Source of the DNA: an uncultured Verrucomicrobia subdivision 3 bacterium
GTDB lineage: Bacteria; Verrucomicrobiota; Verrucomicrobiia; Limisphaerales; UBA11358
Reading direction: 5' to 3'
Assembly: GCA_903872345.1 (NCBI GenBank)
Contig: CAIQKM010000014.1
Coordinates: forward strand, 1 to 39,240
DNA length: 39,240 bases
Shown here: piece by piece, positions 1 through 6,744 of the stretch
How the letters are laid out: every line of letters begins with the position of its first letter
Position numbering within the stretch: the first letter of the stretch is position 1
Notes under the pieces: generated by a model
Told to the model about the DNA's origin: nothing
The model's input: the letters and a program-made list of their open reading frames with translations, nothing else
The model's database searches: none
Translations under genes and position numbers: made by a program

Positions 1-65
1 ACCAGGGCTTCGAATCCCACTTTGGCCTTGAAGGCCGCACTATGCCGTTTGCGTTTTGCTTTCAT
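1..65 (-). CDS. IS3-family transposase OrfA, N-terminal fragment
   Basis: Reading the minus strand from the ATG at 65-63 gives 21 residues beginning MKAKRKRHSAAFKAKV. This is the characteristic start of IS3-family OrfA proteins, the small helix-turn-helix subunit that binds the element ends and is fused to OrfB by frameshifting. The gene runs off the window, so I cannot say whether the element is intact. The start codon lies about 75 bp inside the terminal repeat, as expected for the orfA end of an IS3 element. Confidence 0.75.
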   Translation of the reverse strand, partial: MKAKRKRHSAAFKAKVGFEAL

Positions 66-113
66 AGTCTGCTTTCTTTTCGCTAGCAGACCAACGAAAG
101 TCCATCTTAACTT

Positions 114-140
114 GTGGTCCAGTTTTTGGGGTCCACCTCA
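114..140. repeat. IS3-family terminal inverted repeat
   Basis: On the minus strand this reads TGAGGTGGACCCC followed by AAAAACTGGACC, a sequence common at the ends of IS3-family elements. It lies just upstream of the orfA start and marks the right edge of the element. Confidence 0.65.
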
Positions 141-320
141 GGATAGTAAACAGTGAACAAATGGCGGGGTGAAGGAAATTAGATTATGAAACACTTTTTC
201 ATTTCCCTTGATGTCAACCGCCATTGGCGCTGTCAGTTCCGCTGTCGCGATCCTCGTCATGAGTCGGGGTTGGCTCGGTTTTCTACGTAGGCGGCAAGAC
301 CACACTAAATCGCACACTTT

Positions 321-689
321 ATGAAAACAAAAACAAGTAGATTCATATTGATGATTGCCATTGCGGCAATGTTCACGAGCCTTATGGGCTGTTCACCAAA
401 ACAAGTCACAGGCTTGCAGTGTTCACTTGATGAGGGTTGGCTAATTTCTGACGAAGTGTATTTTACCAACAGTTCAGGACAAGAACTCTCGAATGTGCAT
501 ATTACGATGACACTCACCGGCGATAGAGGCACGTCCCGTTCATATCAGAGATATTGGGCTACATGGCATTTGGGCGATAAGCAGATGTTTTCTATTTCAG
601 CCGACGACAGCGTTATTCATATTCAGCGCGTGGACTTGACTGGTAGTTCTGACCAAGGTTCGATTAGTCAGTCTTGGGTTAAGAAGTAA
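321..689 (+). CDS. putative lipoprotein, 122 aa
   Basis: The N-terminus (MKTKTSRFILMIAIAAMFTS) is a lipoprotein signal peptide. It has lysines, a hydrophobic stretch, and a lipobox LMGC with the acylated Cys at residue 24. The mature part (about 99 residues) is polar and rich in Ser/Thr, with no domain I recognise. The segment 'DEVYFTNSSGQELSNVHITMTL' suggests a beta-sandwich like the small exported domains of many lipoproteins, but that is inference. It stands alone between the IS end and a non-coding stretch, with no clear Shine-Dalgarno sequence. Low GC relative to the right half of the window fits accessory DNA. Confidence 0.7.
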   Translation: MKTKTSRFILMIAIAAMFTSLMGCSPKQVTGLQCSLDEGWLISDEVYFTNSSGQELSNVHITMTLTGDRGTSRSYQRYWATWHLGDKQMFSISADDSVIHIQRVDLTGSSDQGSISQSWVKK

Positions 690-1074
690 GAATTTATTGT
701 GTCCACACGTTTGCCGTCAAACAAGATAGAATGAGAAGGCATAGCCATGGCAAACACAACCATACCAGATTGGCATAATCTGTTTGCGCTTTCATACAAT
801 ACGCCAGTCCATCTGCAAAAGCGCATTTCTCCTTTATCTTATACCTAATATCTACACCGCCCATTTCTTAAACTGAGCCAGGAATACAAAAGCCGGCTCA
901 ATCTTTCATGTCCGCTGAACTGGATTCAGGTAATGGACGGATTTGCAAATTCAGTGGCATGTCAGGCGCGATTAAAGACAAACATTGGTGTGTTCAATTG
1001 TGCAGGCCACCCAAGGTCTGCCGTTCTGACCTTGCATCGTTCGTGTTCATTGGACGATTATTACCCATCAGAAT
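690..1074. other. intergenic stretch with one possible 33-aa ORF
   Basis: I see no long gene here. The best candidate is a 33-codon frame on the plus strand at 747-848 (MANTTIPDWHNLFALSYN...). It has an AGAAGG Shine-Dalgarno-like sequence at 733-738, 8 nt before the ATG. Nothing else supports it. No terminator or promoter stands out. Confidence 0.25.
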
Positions 1075-1389
1075 ATGACTTTAACTAAACGGGATTTGGT
1101 TGTGCGGATTGGTGAGGATATGGGCCTCAATCAAGCAGACGTTTATGGTGTTGTCCATAAAACCCTCCATCACATCACTACGACTCTGGCTAAAGGTGAC
1201 CGGGTGGAACTGCGTGAATTTGGTGTCTTTGAAGTGGTGATTCGTAAACCCAGGACTGGCCGTAATCCCAAAAAGCCGGATAATGATGTGCTCATTCCTG
1301 CCCGTGCTACTGTCAAATTCAAGGCTGGCAAGGTGATGAAGGCCGGGGTATTGAAGTTGACTCCGATGCAAAGCAAGAAGTCAGCCTGA
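1075..1389 (+). CDS. HU/IHF-family DNA-binding protein, 104 aa
   Basis: This is a member of the bacterial histone-like HU/IHF family, dimeric proteins that bend DNA. It starts MTLTKRDLVVRIGEDMGLNQ, the usual helix pair that begins an HU fold. Later come 'VELREFGVFEV' (the conserved beta-turn, typically 'FGTF') and 'RTGRNPKKP', the DNA-intercalating arm with its Arg-Asn-Pro. The arm is followed by 'FKAGKVMKAGVL', matching the family's 'FKPGKxLK' end. A short basic tail follows. It is a single gene in accessory DNA with a weak ribosome-binding site. Whether it is a chromosomal HU or an element-borne copy cannot be told here. Confidence 0.85.
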   Translation: MTLTKRDLVVRIGEDMGLNQADVYGVVHKTLHHITTTLAKGDRVELREFGVFEVVIRKPRTGRNPKKPDNDVLIPARATVKFKAGKVMKAGVLKLTPMQSKKSA

Positions 1390-1872
1390 ATAGTGGCGCA
1401 AGCTGTTATGCAGATCGGGGTGGCAGGGTGGAACCGGTTTTCCAGTTTGAGGAGGCAGGCTACGTAGCGGGGTTTCTAAATTTGGAATATTACAATAGAG
1501 AACAGATGCCACCATTCAAACCTGGCTGCCCTATTTTGATGGGATGATGTTGCCAATTGGCGACACGGCATTCCAGATTACAACCGGAGCTCAATCAGTG
1601 GCAATCCTCCGGTCACAACATCCCTTCACCTCGGTCGCTTCTGGGACATTATAAACGAGCTTGGCGGACGGTTGTGGTGTTGTTGGGGCCGGTTGGCTCT
1701 GGAAATAGTGCGCATATTTTTGGCTTTCAGTTGCTGGTCAGATCGGCGTTGACAATATGGGCAGGAGTAGGAGAATCGGAAATATGAACAGCATCATAGA
1801 CAACCCGACCTTTGCCGGTCCGCAATATCCGGCGTTTTGGCTGCCGAATACCTATTAGGCGGCTTCGAGCGT
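1390..1872. other. intergenic stretch, no supported gene
   Basis: Frames are open here (for example 1557-1787), but their translations have no recognisable composition or start signals. A 24-codon frame at 1784-1858 has a purine-rich sequence before it, but is too short to support. The region reads as decayed accessory DNA. Confidence 0.3.
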
Positions 1873-2196
1873 ATGGACGTAAAGTATTTCACAGTGCCAG
1901 AAGCGCAGCGCATTCTTCACTCTCCGAAGATTGAGCACACGGCCACGACAGTTATTGCCGCGCACTCATTGATGCAGGGTTGCGAGCATGACCTTACTGT
2001 TACGATTGACGATATGCTGCGTTGTTTAGATTATGGCGGCACGATTGCCACCGTTGGCGCGCGTTGTCTTTATGTCCGCACTGGTCGAGACGGGCATGGT
2101 TGGACATCGGGCGCACCGAAAGGCAAGACGTATGTTACAGACCGAGCCGATTGGGAGAGATATTTGCATGAGCATTACGAGACACCAGCCGCCTAA
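1873..2196 (+). CDS. hypothetical protein, 107 aa
   Basis: Not recognised. The frame is open from 1837, but I prefer the ATG at 1873 (MDVKYFTVPEAQRILHSPKI) because the 12 residues before it look non-conserved. The protein has a plausible globular composition: an N-terminal helix, a 'TIDDMLRCLDYGGTIATVG' segment and a charged C-terminus 'RADWERYLHEHYETPAA'. A hairpin begins 9 nt after the stop, which supports a real transcription unit. No membrane segment or signal peptide is visible. Function unknown. Confidence 0.5.
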   Translation: MDVKYFTVPEAQRILHSPKIEHTATTVIAAHSLMQGCEHDLTVTIDDMLRCLDYGGTIATVGARCLYVRTGRDGHGWTSGAPKGKTYVTDRADWERYLHEHYETPAA

Positions 2197-2204
2197 CCCC
2201 CAAA

Positions 2205-2246
2205 GGATTGAAATGACCGGAGCGCAGCGGAGCGTCCTTTCAATCC
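2205..2246 (+). terminator. hairpin after the 107-aa gene
   Basis: A perfect 9-bp inverted repeat (GGATTGAAA at 2205-2213 and TTTCAATCC at 2238-2246) lies 9 nt past the stop codon. There is no clear T-tract, so this is a hairpin that may end transcription rather than a canonical rho-independent terminator. Confidence 0.35.
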
Positions 2247-2436
2247 GTGGTTGAACACCTGCTACCTAAAGTTTGGCGTTTCAGATTTTCCACGCCCGCA
2301 CCACCACCCCAGCATCTATCCGCAACCTGATCGCAATGGGCCAAGCAACAGATGAATGCCAGGATGATGGTGTAGGTGCCGGTATAATCGTGTGTGGTGC
2401 ATTCAGGCTGGCACCACTTCAGCCGGCAAGGATCAC

Positions 2437-3117
2437 TCAATTCCTCCGATCTGCTCTACATGCCAACATTGCGCGTTCACAGTCCATGCCAATACGCCAC
2501 TGAGGAACCTGAACAATGTCACGCAGCACTTCGGCGCCCATGACATCCAGGATCTTCATGGCGACCTGATGTTGTAATAGGGCGAGCTTGGCTTTGGTCA
2601 TGTGTACTCGCCGGCAGATTTCACGCACACTCAGTCCATCGGTCAGGCTTGCCACCAACTCGCGTTCAATGGTGGTGAGCTTGGACATCAGCACGGCCCA
2701 GTCCATGTTCCTAGCGGCAATCGTGGACGGATCTTCGGTGTCTTGGCTGATGACGTCGGACAATTCATGGATGTCGTCGCCGGTTTCACTTTGGCTGACT
2801 ACTTCGCTCATGAGGTGGAGTTCCGTGTGACCATTGAGCTGAGTTTGCGTTCCATGGGCATCTACGGTGTTTGAGCCACGAGCCCTACGCCCTGATTTCA
2901 TGTGCTGGAGGCAATAATACGCGATGTTGCTGGCTGTGATCTTGCCGAGCTTGCCTTGGGATTCGACGCGCTCAATCATCTGGGCGGCCATACAGATGCC
3001 GTCAGCAATGAGTTCCTGATGATCTTCGGCTCCTATTGGCTGGATGGACCTGGGGACAACTCCGGCGATACGTGGGGCAATTTCGTCGCGGAGTACATAA
3101 CCGGCTTGAGGTGACAT
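2437..3117 (-). CDS. sigma-like helix-turn-helix protein, 226 aa
   Basis: The C-terminal part contains 'LTTIERELVASLTDGLSVREICRRVHMTKAKLALLQHQVAMKI' (about residues 147-190). It reads like sigma-70 region 4 or a LuxR-type HTH: a Thr-rich linker, then a helix-turn-helix that would contact DNA. The N-terminal half (residues 15-85, with 'KITASNIAYYCLQHMKSGRR') might correspond to a degenerate sigma region 2, but I see no clear core-binding motif. A purine-rich sequence (AAGAAAGGA) precedes the start. It is transcribed away from the small secreted-peptide gene region upstream. It could be an alternative sigma factor or a sigma-derived transcriptional regulator. The family is inferred, not firmly identified. 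Confidence 0.5.
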   Translation of the reverse strand: MSPQAGYVLRDEIAPRIAGVVPRSIQPIGAEDHQELIADGICMAAQMIERVESQGKLGKITASNIAYYCLQHMKSGRRARGSNTVDAHGTQTQLNGHTELHLMSEVVSQSETGDDIHELSDVISQDTEDPSTIAARNMDWAVLMSKLTTIERELVASLTDGLSVREICRRVHMTKAKLALLQHQVAMKILDVMGAEVLRDIVQVPQWRIGMDCERAMLACRADRRN

Positions 3118-3158
3118 GGGAAGTGATTCCTTTCTTGTAGGGATGGATGAAAACGACG

Positions 3159-3186
3159 CAGCCCCTCGAAGTGAATCAAGGGGCTG
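3159..3186 (-). terminator. hairpin with T-rich tail on the minus strand
   Basis: CAGCCCCT (3159-3166) and AGGGGCTG (3179-3186) form a perfect 8-bp stem. On the minus strand it is followed by CGTCGTTTTC. It lies between the small peptide ORF at 3308-3451 and the sigma-like gene, and probably ends the former's transcript. Confidence 0.45.
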
Positions 3187-3307
3187 TTCGTGATGATTTT
3201 GGTGGTCGAGCTGAAAGCCAGACCGTCATCTTGTTATTATCCCACTTTTATTTGGAATTCTGGAGGTGGGGAGGGGCAACTCACAGACAGCAGGACAACT
3301 TGAGGCA

Positions 3308-3451
3308 CTAAACGTCCCAGGATTGCATTACAGCCGAGTTTGCACGCATCTTGGCTGGAGATGGCCAGCAGCTTTGTCGATGTGCCTGAGCCAATGACAG
3401 AGGTGCGAGCATTGCGAACAGAGTGAACATAAAGTAGCGCCACATTTTCAT
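3308..3451 (-). CDS. candidate small secreted peptide, 47 aa
   Basis: Reading from the ATG at 3451 gives a 47-residue product. Its first 23 residues look like a Sec signal peptide: MKMWRYFMFTLFAMLAPLSL, ending in A-Q-A before His. The mature part is only about 24 residues (one Cys, net basic). A strong sigma-54-like promoter sequence sits 24-40 bp upstream, and a hairpin follows about 120 bp downstream. These make a real gene more likely than the length alone would. It could instead be the intact start of a decayed longer gene, since another frame stays open to 3237. Function unknown. Confidence 0.45.
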   Translation of the reverse strand: MKMWRYFMFTLFAMLAPLSLAQAHRQSCWPSPAKMRANSAVMQSWDV

Positions 3452-3474
3452 TTCACGCAGGGGGTCAGCTCCTC

Positions 3475-3491
3475 TGCATAAACCGTGCCAA
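3475..3491 (-). promoter_or_regulatory. sigma-54-type promoter (-24/-12)
   Basis: The minus strand reads TTGGCACGGTTTATGCA. That is GG at -24 and GC at -12 separated by exactly 10 nt, with the conserved TGGCACG block. The sigma-54 consensus is TGGCACG-N4-TTGC[AT], and only one base of the -12 box differs. Transcription would begin near 3464, just before the 47-aa peptide ORF. A second copy lies at 3824-3840. Confidence 0.6.
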
Positions 3492-3544
3492 GTCAGGGTG
3501 ATGGTTTTTATAAAATACTGATATACTGAAGTATGTGACTTCTG

Positions 3545-3567
3545 AATTGTCCTCTAATAGGACAATT
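3545..3567. terminator. 9-bp perfect hairpin
   Basis: AATTGTCCT (3545-3553) pairs with AGGACAATT (3559-3567) across a 5-nt loop. On the minus strand it directly follows the stop codon of the 33-aa ORF at 3568-3669 and precedes the second sigma-54-type promoter. No T-tract follows, so terminator activity is uncertain; an operator is also possible. Confidence 0.35.
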
Positions 3568-3669
3568 CTAATTGTAATATTTAGCACTCGTCAGCAGCAG
3601 CGTGGGATGGTTGATACTGTTTGCAATAGAAGCCAACAAAGTAAACAGATTCACGTTTTTAATTTTCAT
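3568..3669 (-). CDS. candidate small peptide, 33 aa
   Basis: A 34-codon frame starting MKIKNVNLFTLLASIANS looks like a basic N-terminus followed by a short hydrophobic stretch. It could be a signal peptide or small membrane peptide. It lies downstream of the second sigma-54-like sequence (leader of about 145 nt) and ends immediately before a hairpin. No clear ribosome-binding site is present. The arrangement parallels the 47-aa ORF downstream, which is the main reason to list it. Weakly supported. Confidence 0.25.
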   Translation of the reverse strand: MKIKNVNLFTLLASIANSINHPTLLLTSAKYYN

Positions 3670-3823
3670 GATTTATTGATGAATGAAGTGCGATGTTGGC
3701 CATGAAGTTAGATTATGCGTCAGAAGCCTCCGAGGGTGTTTTCAGGCAACGGAACGGATTACTGGCCGGATCATCATGTCGTTGGTTATGGGCAGCAAGG
3801 CAGAGGAAGGGGGGCTGATGCTC

Positions 3824-3840
3824 TGCATAAAGTGTGCCAA
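3824..3840 (-). promoter_or_regulatory. second sigma-54-type promoter
   Basis: The minus strand reads TTGGCACACTTTATGCA: GG-N10-GC spacing with TGGCAC and an ATGCA -12 box. It is nearly identical to the sequence at 3475-3491, and the similarity extends a few bases on either side. Predicted start near 3813, reading toward the 33-aa ORF. Confidence 0.55.
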
Positions 3841-4179
3841 CGCCGACGTGTAAAATCTCAATCATCAATGATAGCAATGGTTTTGTGAATTCTGATTATA
3901 TGCTAATCATACAATCATGGTGAAAAACGGGGGCAAGAAAGGCCCGTAAACATAGGGTTTGGTGATTTTGGCGTCAGCTCTGGGTGCGGTTCTGGGCAGT
4001 CGTTGAGGGTAGAACTAGGGCTTTGTGACCTGGAAAGTGGTGGGGTGGTGGACACTTTTTCTGACTTTAATAGGACAAATTCAAAAATGATTTTCAAAAT
4101 AGCCCCGGCAAAGTCACAAACATACCCCACCACTCCACCACTTTTGAAATAACCGACAGGCTGGTGGTGTATTTGCAAT
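3841..4179. other. intergenic stretch with an 18-bp inverted repeat
   Basis: There is no supported gene. It holds an inverted repeat, AAAGTGGTGGGGTGGTGG at 4034-4051 against 4127-4144 (one mismatch), with an added TTTGTGAC/GTCACAAA pair (4022-4029 and 4113-4120). The repeat lies just downstream of the integrase gene. TAATAGGACAA occurs here near 4069 and again near 3556. Confidence 0.4.
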
Positions 4180-5178
4180 TTATATTCCAGGCCTATTTCG
4201 TTCAAATTCATCAAGTGACGGGCAGCACACCTTTGCTTTTCGCGCATAGGCGTGATGAATGGCGGGGCTTTCGTGTCCTAGTGCGGCTTGGGCAAACCTT
4301 TCCGGATACCCCAGACTGAACGCCCTTTCAGCCCAGGCGTAGCGGTAACTATGTAACGAGACGCCAGTGATGTCCAATAACCGGCAACGGCGATGGAACT
4401 CAGCCGAACGAGCCACGCTGTTCATGGCTCCGATTCGGGGAAACAGTGAACCAACCTCGGGCAGTTGCTTCAGGATTGATGCCAGACGCGCGCCAATCTT
4501 GATGGTGGCTTGTGTCCTGGTCTTTTCGCGCTGATACGCCAGTACCCCGTCACGGATGTTGTCACGAGTAAGCTTGGCGGCATCGGATTGGCCTGATCCA
4601 ATCTCCCATAGCACCTCGTAGAAAAGCCTGCGTTCGGTGTTCTTCTCGGCAGCCATAATTTGCTGGTGCTCATCCCAGGTAATGGCACGCTTTGGTTTGC
4701 TGACAATCTTGGGCCAGCACTGACGAGGCAGAACCGTCCGGCCATGCAACCACCCGAGATTGGCAGCCATGCTTTGCAACAGACGTAGGTAATGGATCGT
4801 GGACTTGCGCTTGTCCTTGAGCACTTCGAGAAAATCAGTGCTGGTGGTCTCGTGGATGGCTTTGCGGCGGATCTGAGCAAACGAACAACTTTCAAACGCG
4901 CGTGTGGTTCTGGCCTGTGTGTTGGGACCTCCGCGTTCAACCATGAGCCTGATCACGTCAGCCCAAGTTCTAGACGTGTGTGCTGGGTCAATGGCGGCGA
5001 GATAAATCTGGCCCACCGCCAAGGCCAAGTTTTTATCGTTAGCAGCCTCGTTCTTTGCCGCTAAGAGTCGTTCTGCCTCACCTCGATCAGTAGTGCGTAG
5101 ACTTTTCTGCTTCCCTGTTTTCCTATCTTCCGCATAAAAAAACTTACCGTGCTTGAATAATCTGTGTGTCGCTTTCAT
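4180..5178 (-). CDS. tyrosine recombinase/integrase, 332 aa, atypical active site
   Basis: It would cut and rejoin DNA at specific sites through a covalent Tyr intermediate. The C-terminal catalytic domain is clear: His276 and Arg279 in 'SLHSYRYAWAERA' (the HxxR box), His302 in 'ALGHESP', and the nucleophile Tyr311 in 'HHAYARKA'. The first catalytic Arg, normally in 'TGxRxxE', is missing; residues 193-199 read I-G-S-G-Q-S-D. I recall this variant from other Verrucomicrobiota integrase-like proteins, so it may be a family trait rather than decay. The N-terminal 165 residues form the arm and core-binding part. It points away from the tRNA-Gln gene, outside the element defined by the att repeats, and may be the remnant of another element. 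Confidence 0.85.
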   Translation of the reverse strand: MKATHRLFKHGKFFYAEDRKTGKQKSLRTTDRGEAERLLAAKNEAANDKNLALAVGQIYLAAIDPAHTSRTWADVIRLMVERGGPNTQARTTRAFESCSFAQIRRKAIHETTSTDFLEVLKDKRKSTIHYLRLLQSMAANLGWLHGRTVLPRQCWPKIVSKPKRAITWDEHQQIMAAEKNTERRLFYEVLWEIGSGQSDAAKLTRDNIRDGVLAYQREKTRTQATIKIGARLASILKQLPEVGSLFPRIGAMNSVARSAEFHRRCRLLDITGVSLHSYRYAWAERAFSLGYPERFAQAALGHESPAIHHAYARKAKVCCPSLDEFERNRPGI

Positions 5179-5336
5179 CTGGTTTTCACTCTGGTTGTGC
5201 AGTGAGGCACGATGAAAACGGACGGATTATCAGACACCCGAGTGCTGATGAGATTGAGTATTAAGAGTCCAGATTGCTGGCAATTTCACTGGCACATCGT
5301 CACTCAATCATTCCATCCCGATGCAATTCAACGGAC

Positions 5337-5410
5337 TGTCCGATGGTGTAATGGTAGCACATGGCCCTTTGGAGGCTATTGTCATGGTTCGAATCCATGT
5401 CGGACAGCCA
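5337..5410 (+). tRNA. tRNA-Gln (anticodon UUG)
   Basis: The 74-nt sequence folds as a complete cloverleaf. TGTCCGA (5337-5343) pairs with TCGGACA, the D-arm contains GGTGTAATGGTAGCAC, and TGGCC/GGCTA closes a 7-nt anticodon loop CTTTGGA. The T-arm is CATGG-TTCGAAT-CCATG. The anticodon is TTG, reading CAA. The discriminator is G and CCA is encoded. The 3' part from the T-loop onward is the left attachment site of the element that follows, so the element supplies the tRNA's present 3' end without damaging it. Confidence 0.95.
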
Positions 5411-5415
5411 CTTTT
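5388..5415 (+). repeat. attL, 28-bp direct repeat
   Basis: It starts TTCGAATCC and ends GCCACTTTT, covering the tRNA T-loop, 3' acceptor strand, CCA and five further bases. The copy at 12191-12218 is identical. The sequences diverge beyond, which defines the left edge of the element. Confidence 0.9.
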
Positions 5416-5443
5416 ATTGAGGAAAATGAAGATTCTTCAAATG

Positions 5444-5463
5444 TTTGCACAGGAATTGCACAG
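5444..5463 (+). promoter_or_regulatory. left TTTGCACA doublet (arm-type site or iteron)
   Basis: TTTGCACAGGAATTGCACAG holds two copies of the motif, 11 bp apart (one helical turn), 28 bp inside attL and just before the integrase start. Three further doublets of the same motif lie inside the right end. Confidence 0.7.
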
Positions 5464-5499
5464 AATCCGGCCCGACCGCTTCAAAAGCCGGATGGACGC

Positions 5500-6744
5500 G
5501 TGAAATTCCCCGTCACAGTCGAGCATCGCACCGGCACGGTTAAAATCTACGCCCGGTCTGGCCAGTTTGGCTATTACCGCATGGCCTACACCATCGCAGG
5601 CAAGCGGCAGATGCAGACGTTCAAGACGTATTCAGAGGCCCTTGAAGCCGCCAAGAAAAAGGCCAAGGAGATTCACGAGAACTCGTTTGCCGCCACCCTG
5701 ACCGGCGGACAGGCAAAAGATGCCCTTGCCGCGCTTCAACGTCTGGAGGCCCATTACAAGGCCAAAGGCCAGCGCATTAGCCTTAATGCCGCCGTGGGGG
5801 ATTATCTGGAGGCCATTAGCCGCTTGAACATCCCGCTTTCCGCTGCCGTGGATGGCTATTTGACCACCGTGGCAACCGTTAATCGCATTGATTTGGCTGC
5901 CGCCGTGAAAGAATTTGTGGACGGACGCGAGGTGGAAACGAAATCCGTCAACGGCAAGCGGCCGGAAATGAGCAAAAACTACTTTCAAATCACCAAACTT
6001 TGGCTTGGGTGGTTTGAAAAGACCTTTCCGTCAACGGCGGTTTGTGATCTCACCAAGGAGCATCTTGATATGTTCATGGCTGGCCGCAATCACCTTGCCG
6101 CCAAGTCCAAGAATCATCTCCGCGCCACAGTGAAGATGTTTTTGAACTGGTGCATCAAGAAAGATTATCTGTCCGCGAATCACCGTTTGCTTGATGCCGA
6201 TGGAATGAAGCGTCAAAAAGCCGATGGTGGCGAAACCGACTTTTACCGCCCCGACGAATTGAAATCCATGCTCGATGCGGCTGACGCGACCATGCGCCCC
6301 ATAATCGCGCTGCAAGGGCTGGCCGGGATTCGGTTGCAAGAGGCGCAACGGCTGACATGGCAGGATGTCTTTGGCACGGCGGGACACATTGCCATTTCCA
6401 GCACGAAGTCCAAGACCAGAAGCCGCCGCTTGGTTGAAATCTGTCCGGCACTGGCAGCATGGCTTGAACCGTATCGCCAGCACCAAGGCCAGTTGTGGAC
6501 ACAAAGCCGCGACACCTACCATGCAGCGTTTGTGGAACTCCGCAAACCCCTCAAAATCGCAGCGCGGAAAAACGGTATGCGCCATGGGTTTTGCACCTAC
6601 CATTTCGCCATGCACGGCAACGAGAATTTGACGGCGGCGCAAGCTGGTAACAGTCCGACCGTGATTCATTCCGCTTACAAGGGACTAGCCACGAAAGCCG
6701 ACGCGGAAAAGTGGTTTGCGGTGACTCCTACCAAGACAACATGA
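5500..6744 (+). CDS. int: site-specific tyrosine integrase of the tRNA-Gln element, 414 aa
   Basis: I start it at the GTG at 5500, 85 bp past attL, because the open frame upstream runs through the tRNA gene; GGATGGA just before it may serve as ribosome-binding site. The N-terminus (residues 1-60) looks like an arm-binding AP2-like domain ('GYYRMAYTIAGKRQMQTFKTYSEALEAA'). Residues 94-143 hold three successive copies of a short helix unit: AAVGDYLEA, AAVDGYLTT, AAVKEFVDG. The catalytic domain has Arg278 ('LAGIRLQEA'), Lys near 303, Arg361-His362 ('GMRHGF') and Tyr393 ('IHSAYKG'). The usual first His of HxxR is Asn358, and the later His/Trp is Asn384 ('AGNSP'). Similar Asn substitutions occur, to my recollection, in related integrases of this phylum. 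It would excise and insert the island at attL/attR. Confidence 0.9.
   Translation: MKFPVTVEHRTGTVKIYARSGQFGYYRMAYTIAGKRQMQTFKTYSEALEAAKKKAKEIHENSFAATLTGGQAKDALAALQRLEAHYKAKGQRISLNAAVGDYLEAISRLNIPLSAAVDGYLTTVATVNRIDLAAAVKEFVDGREVETKSVNGKRPEMSKNYFQITKLWLGWFEKTFPSTAVCDLTKEHLDMFMAGRNHLAAKSKNHLRATVKMFLNWCIKKDYLSANHRLLDADGMKRQKADGGETDFYRPDELKSMLDAADATMRPIIALQGLAGIRLQEAQRLTWQDVFGTAGHIAISSTKSKTRSRRLVEICPALAAWLEPYRQHQGQLWTQSRDTYHAAFVELRKPLKIAARKNGMRHGFCTYHFAMHGNENLTAAQAGNSPTVIHSAYKGLATKADAEKWFAVTPTKTT

Larger units (their letters stand above)
1..140 (-). mobile_element. IS3-family insertion sequence, truncated by the window edge
   Basis: Only one end is in the window. A reading frame on the minus strand starts at 65 and runs off the left edge, and bases 114-140 read on the minus strand as a terminal sequence beginning TGAGGTGGACCCC. 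That sequence is a typical end of IS3-family elements. The outer boundary is therefore near base 140. No target duplication can be checked because the other end is outside the window. Confidence 0.75.

Noticed and set aside
1557..1787. 76-aa frame
   Set aside because: No start signal, no recognisable composition, and no link with neighbours.
2205..2246. GGATTGAAA/TTTCAATCC hairpin resembling the end of a CRISPR repeat
   Set aside because: It occurs once, without spacers, further repeats or cas genes. It is better explained as a hairpin after the 107-aa gene.
5212..5499. N-terminal extension of the integrase frame
   Set aside because: It runs through the complete tRNA-Gln gene and attL, so it cannot be coding. 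The GTG at 5500 is the first plausible start.
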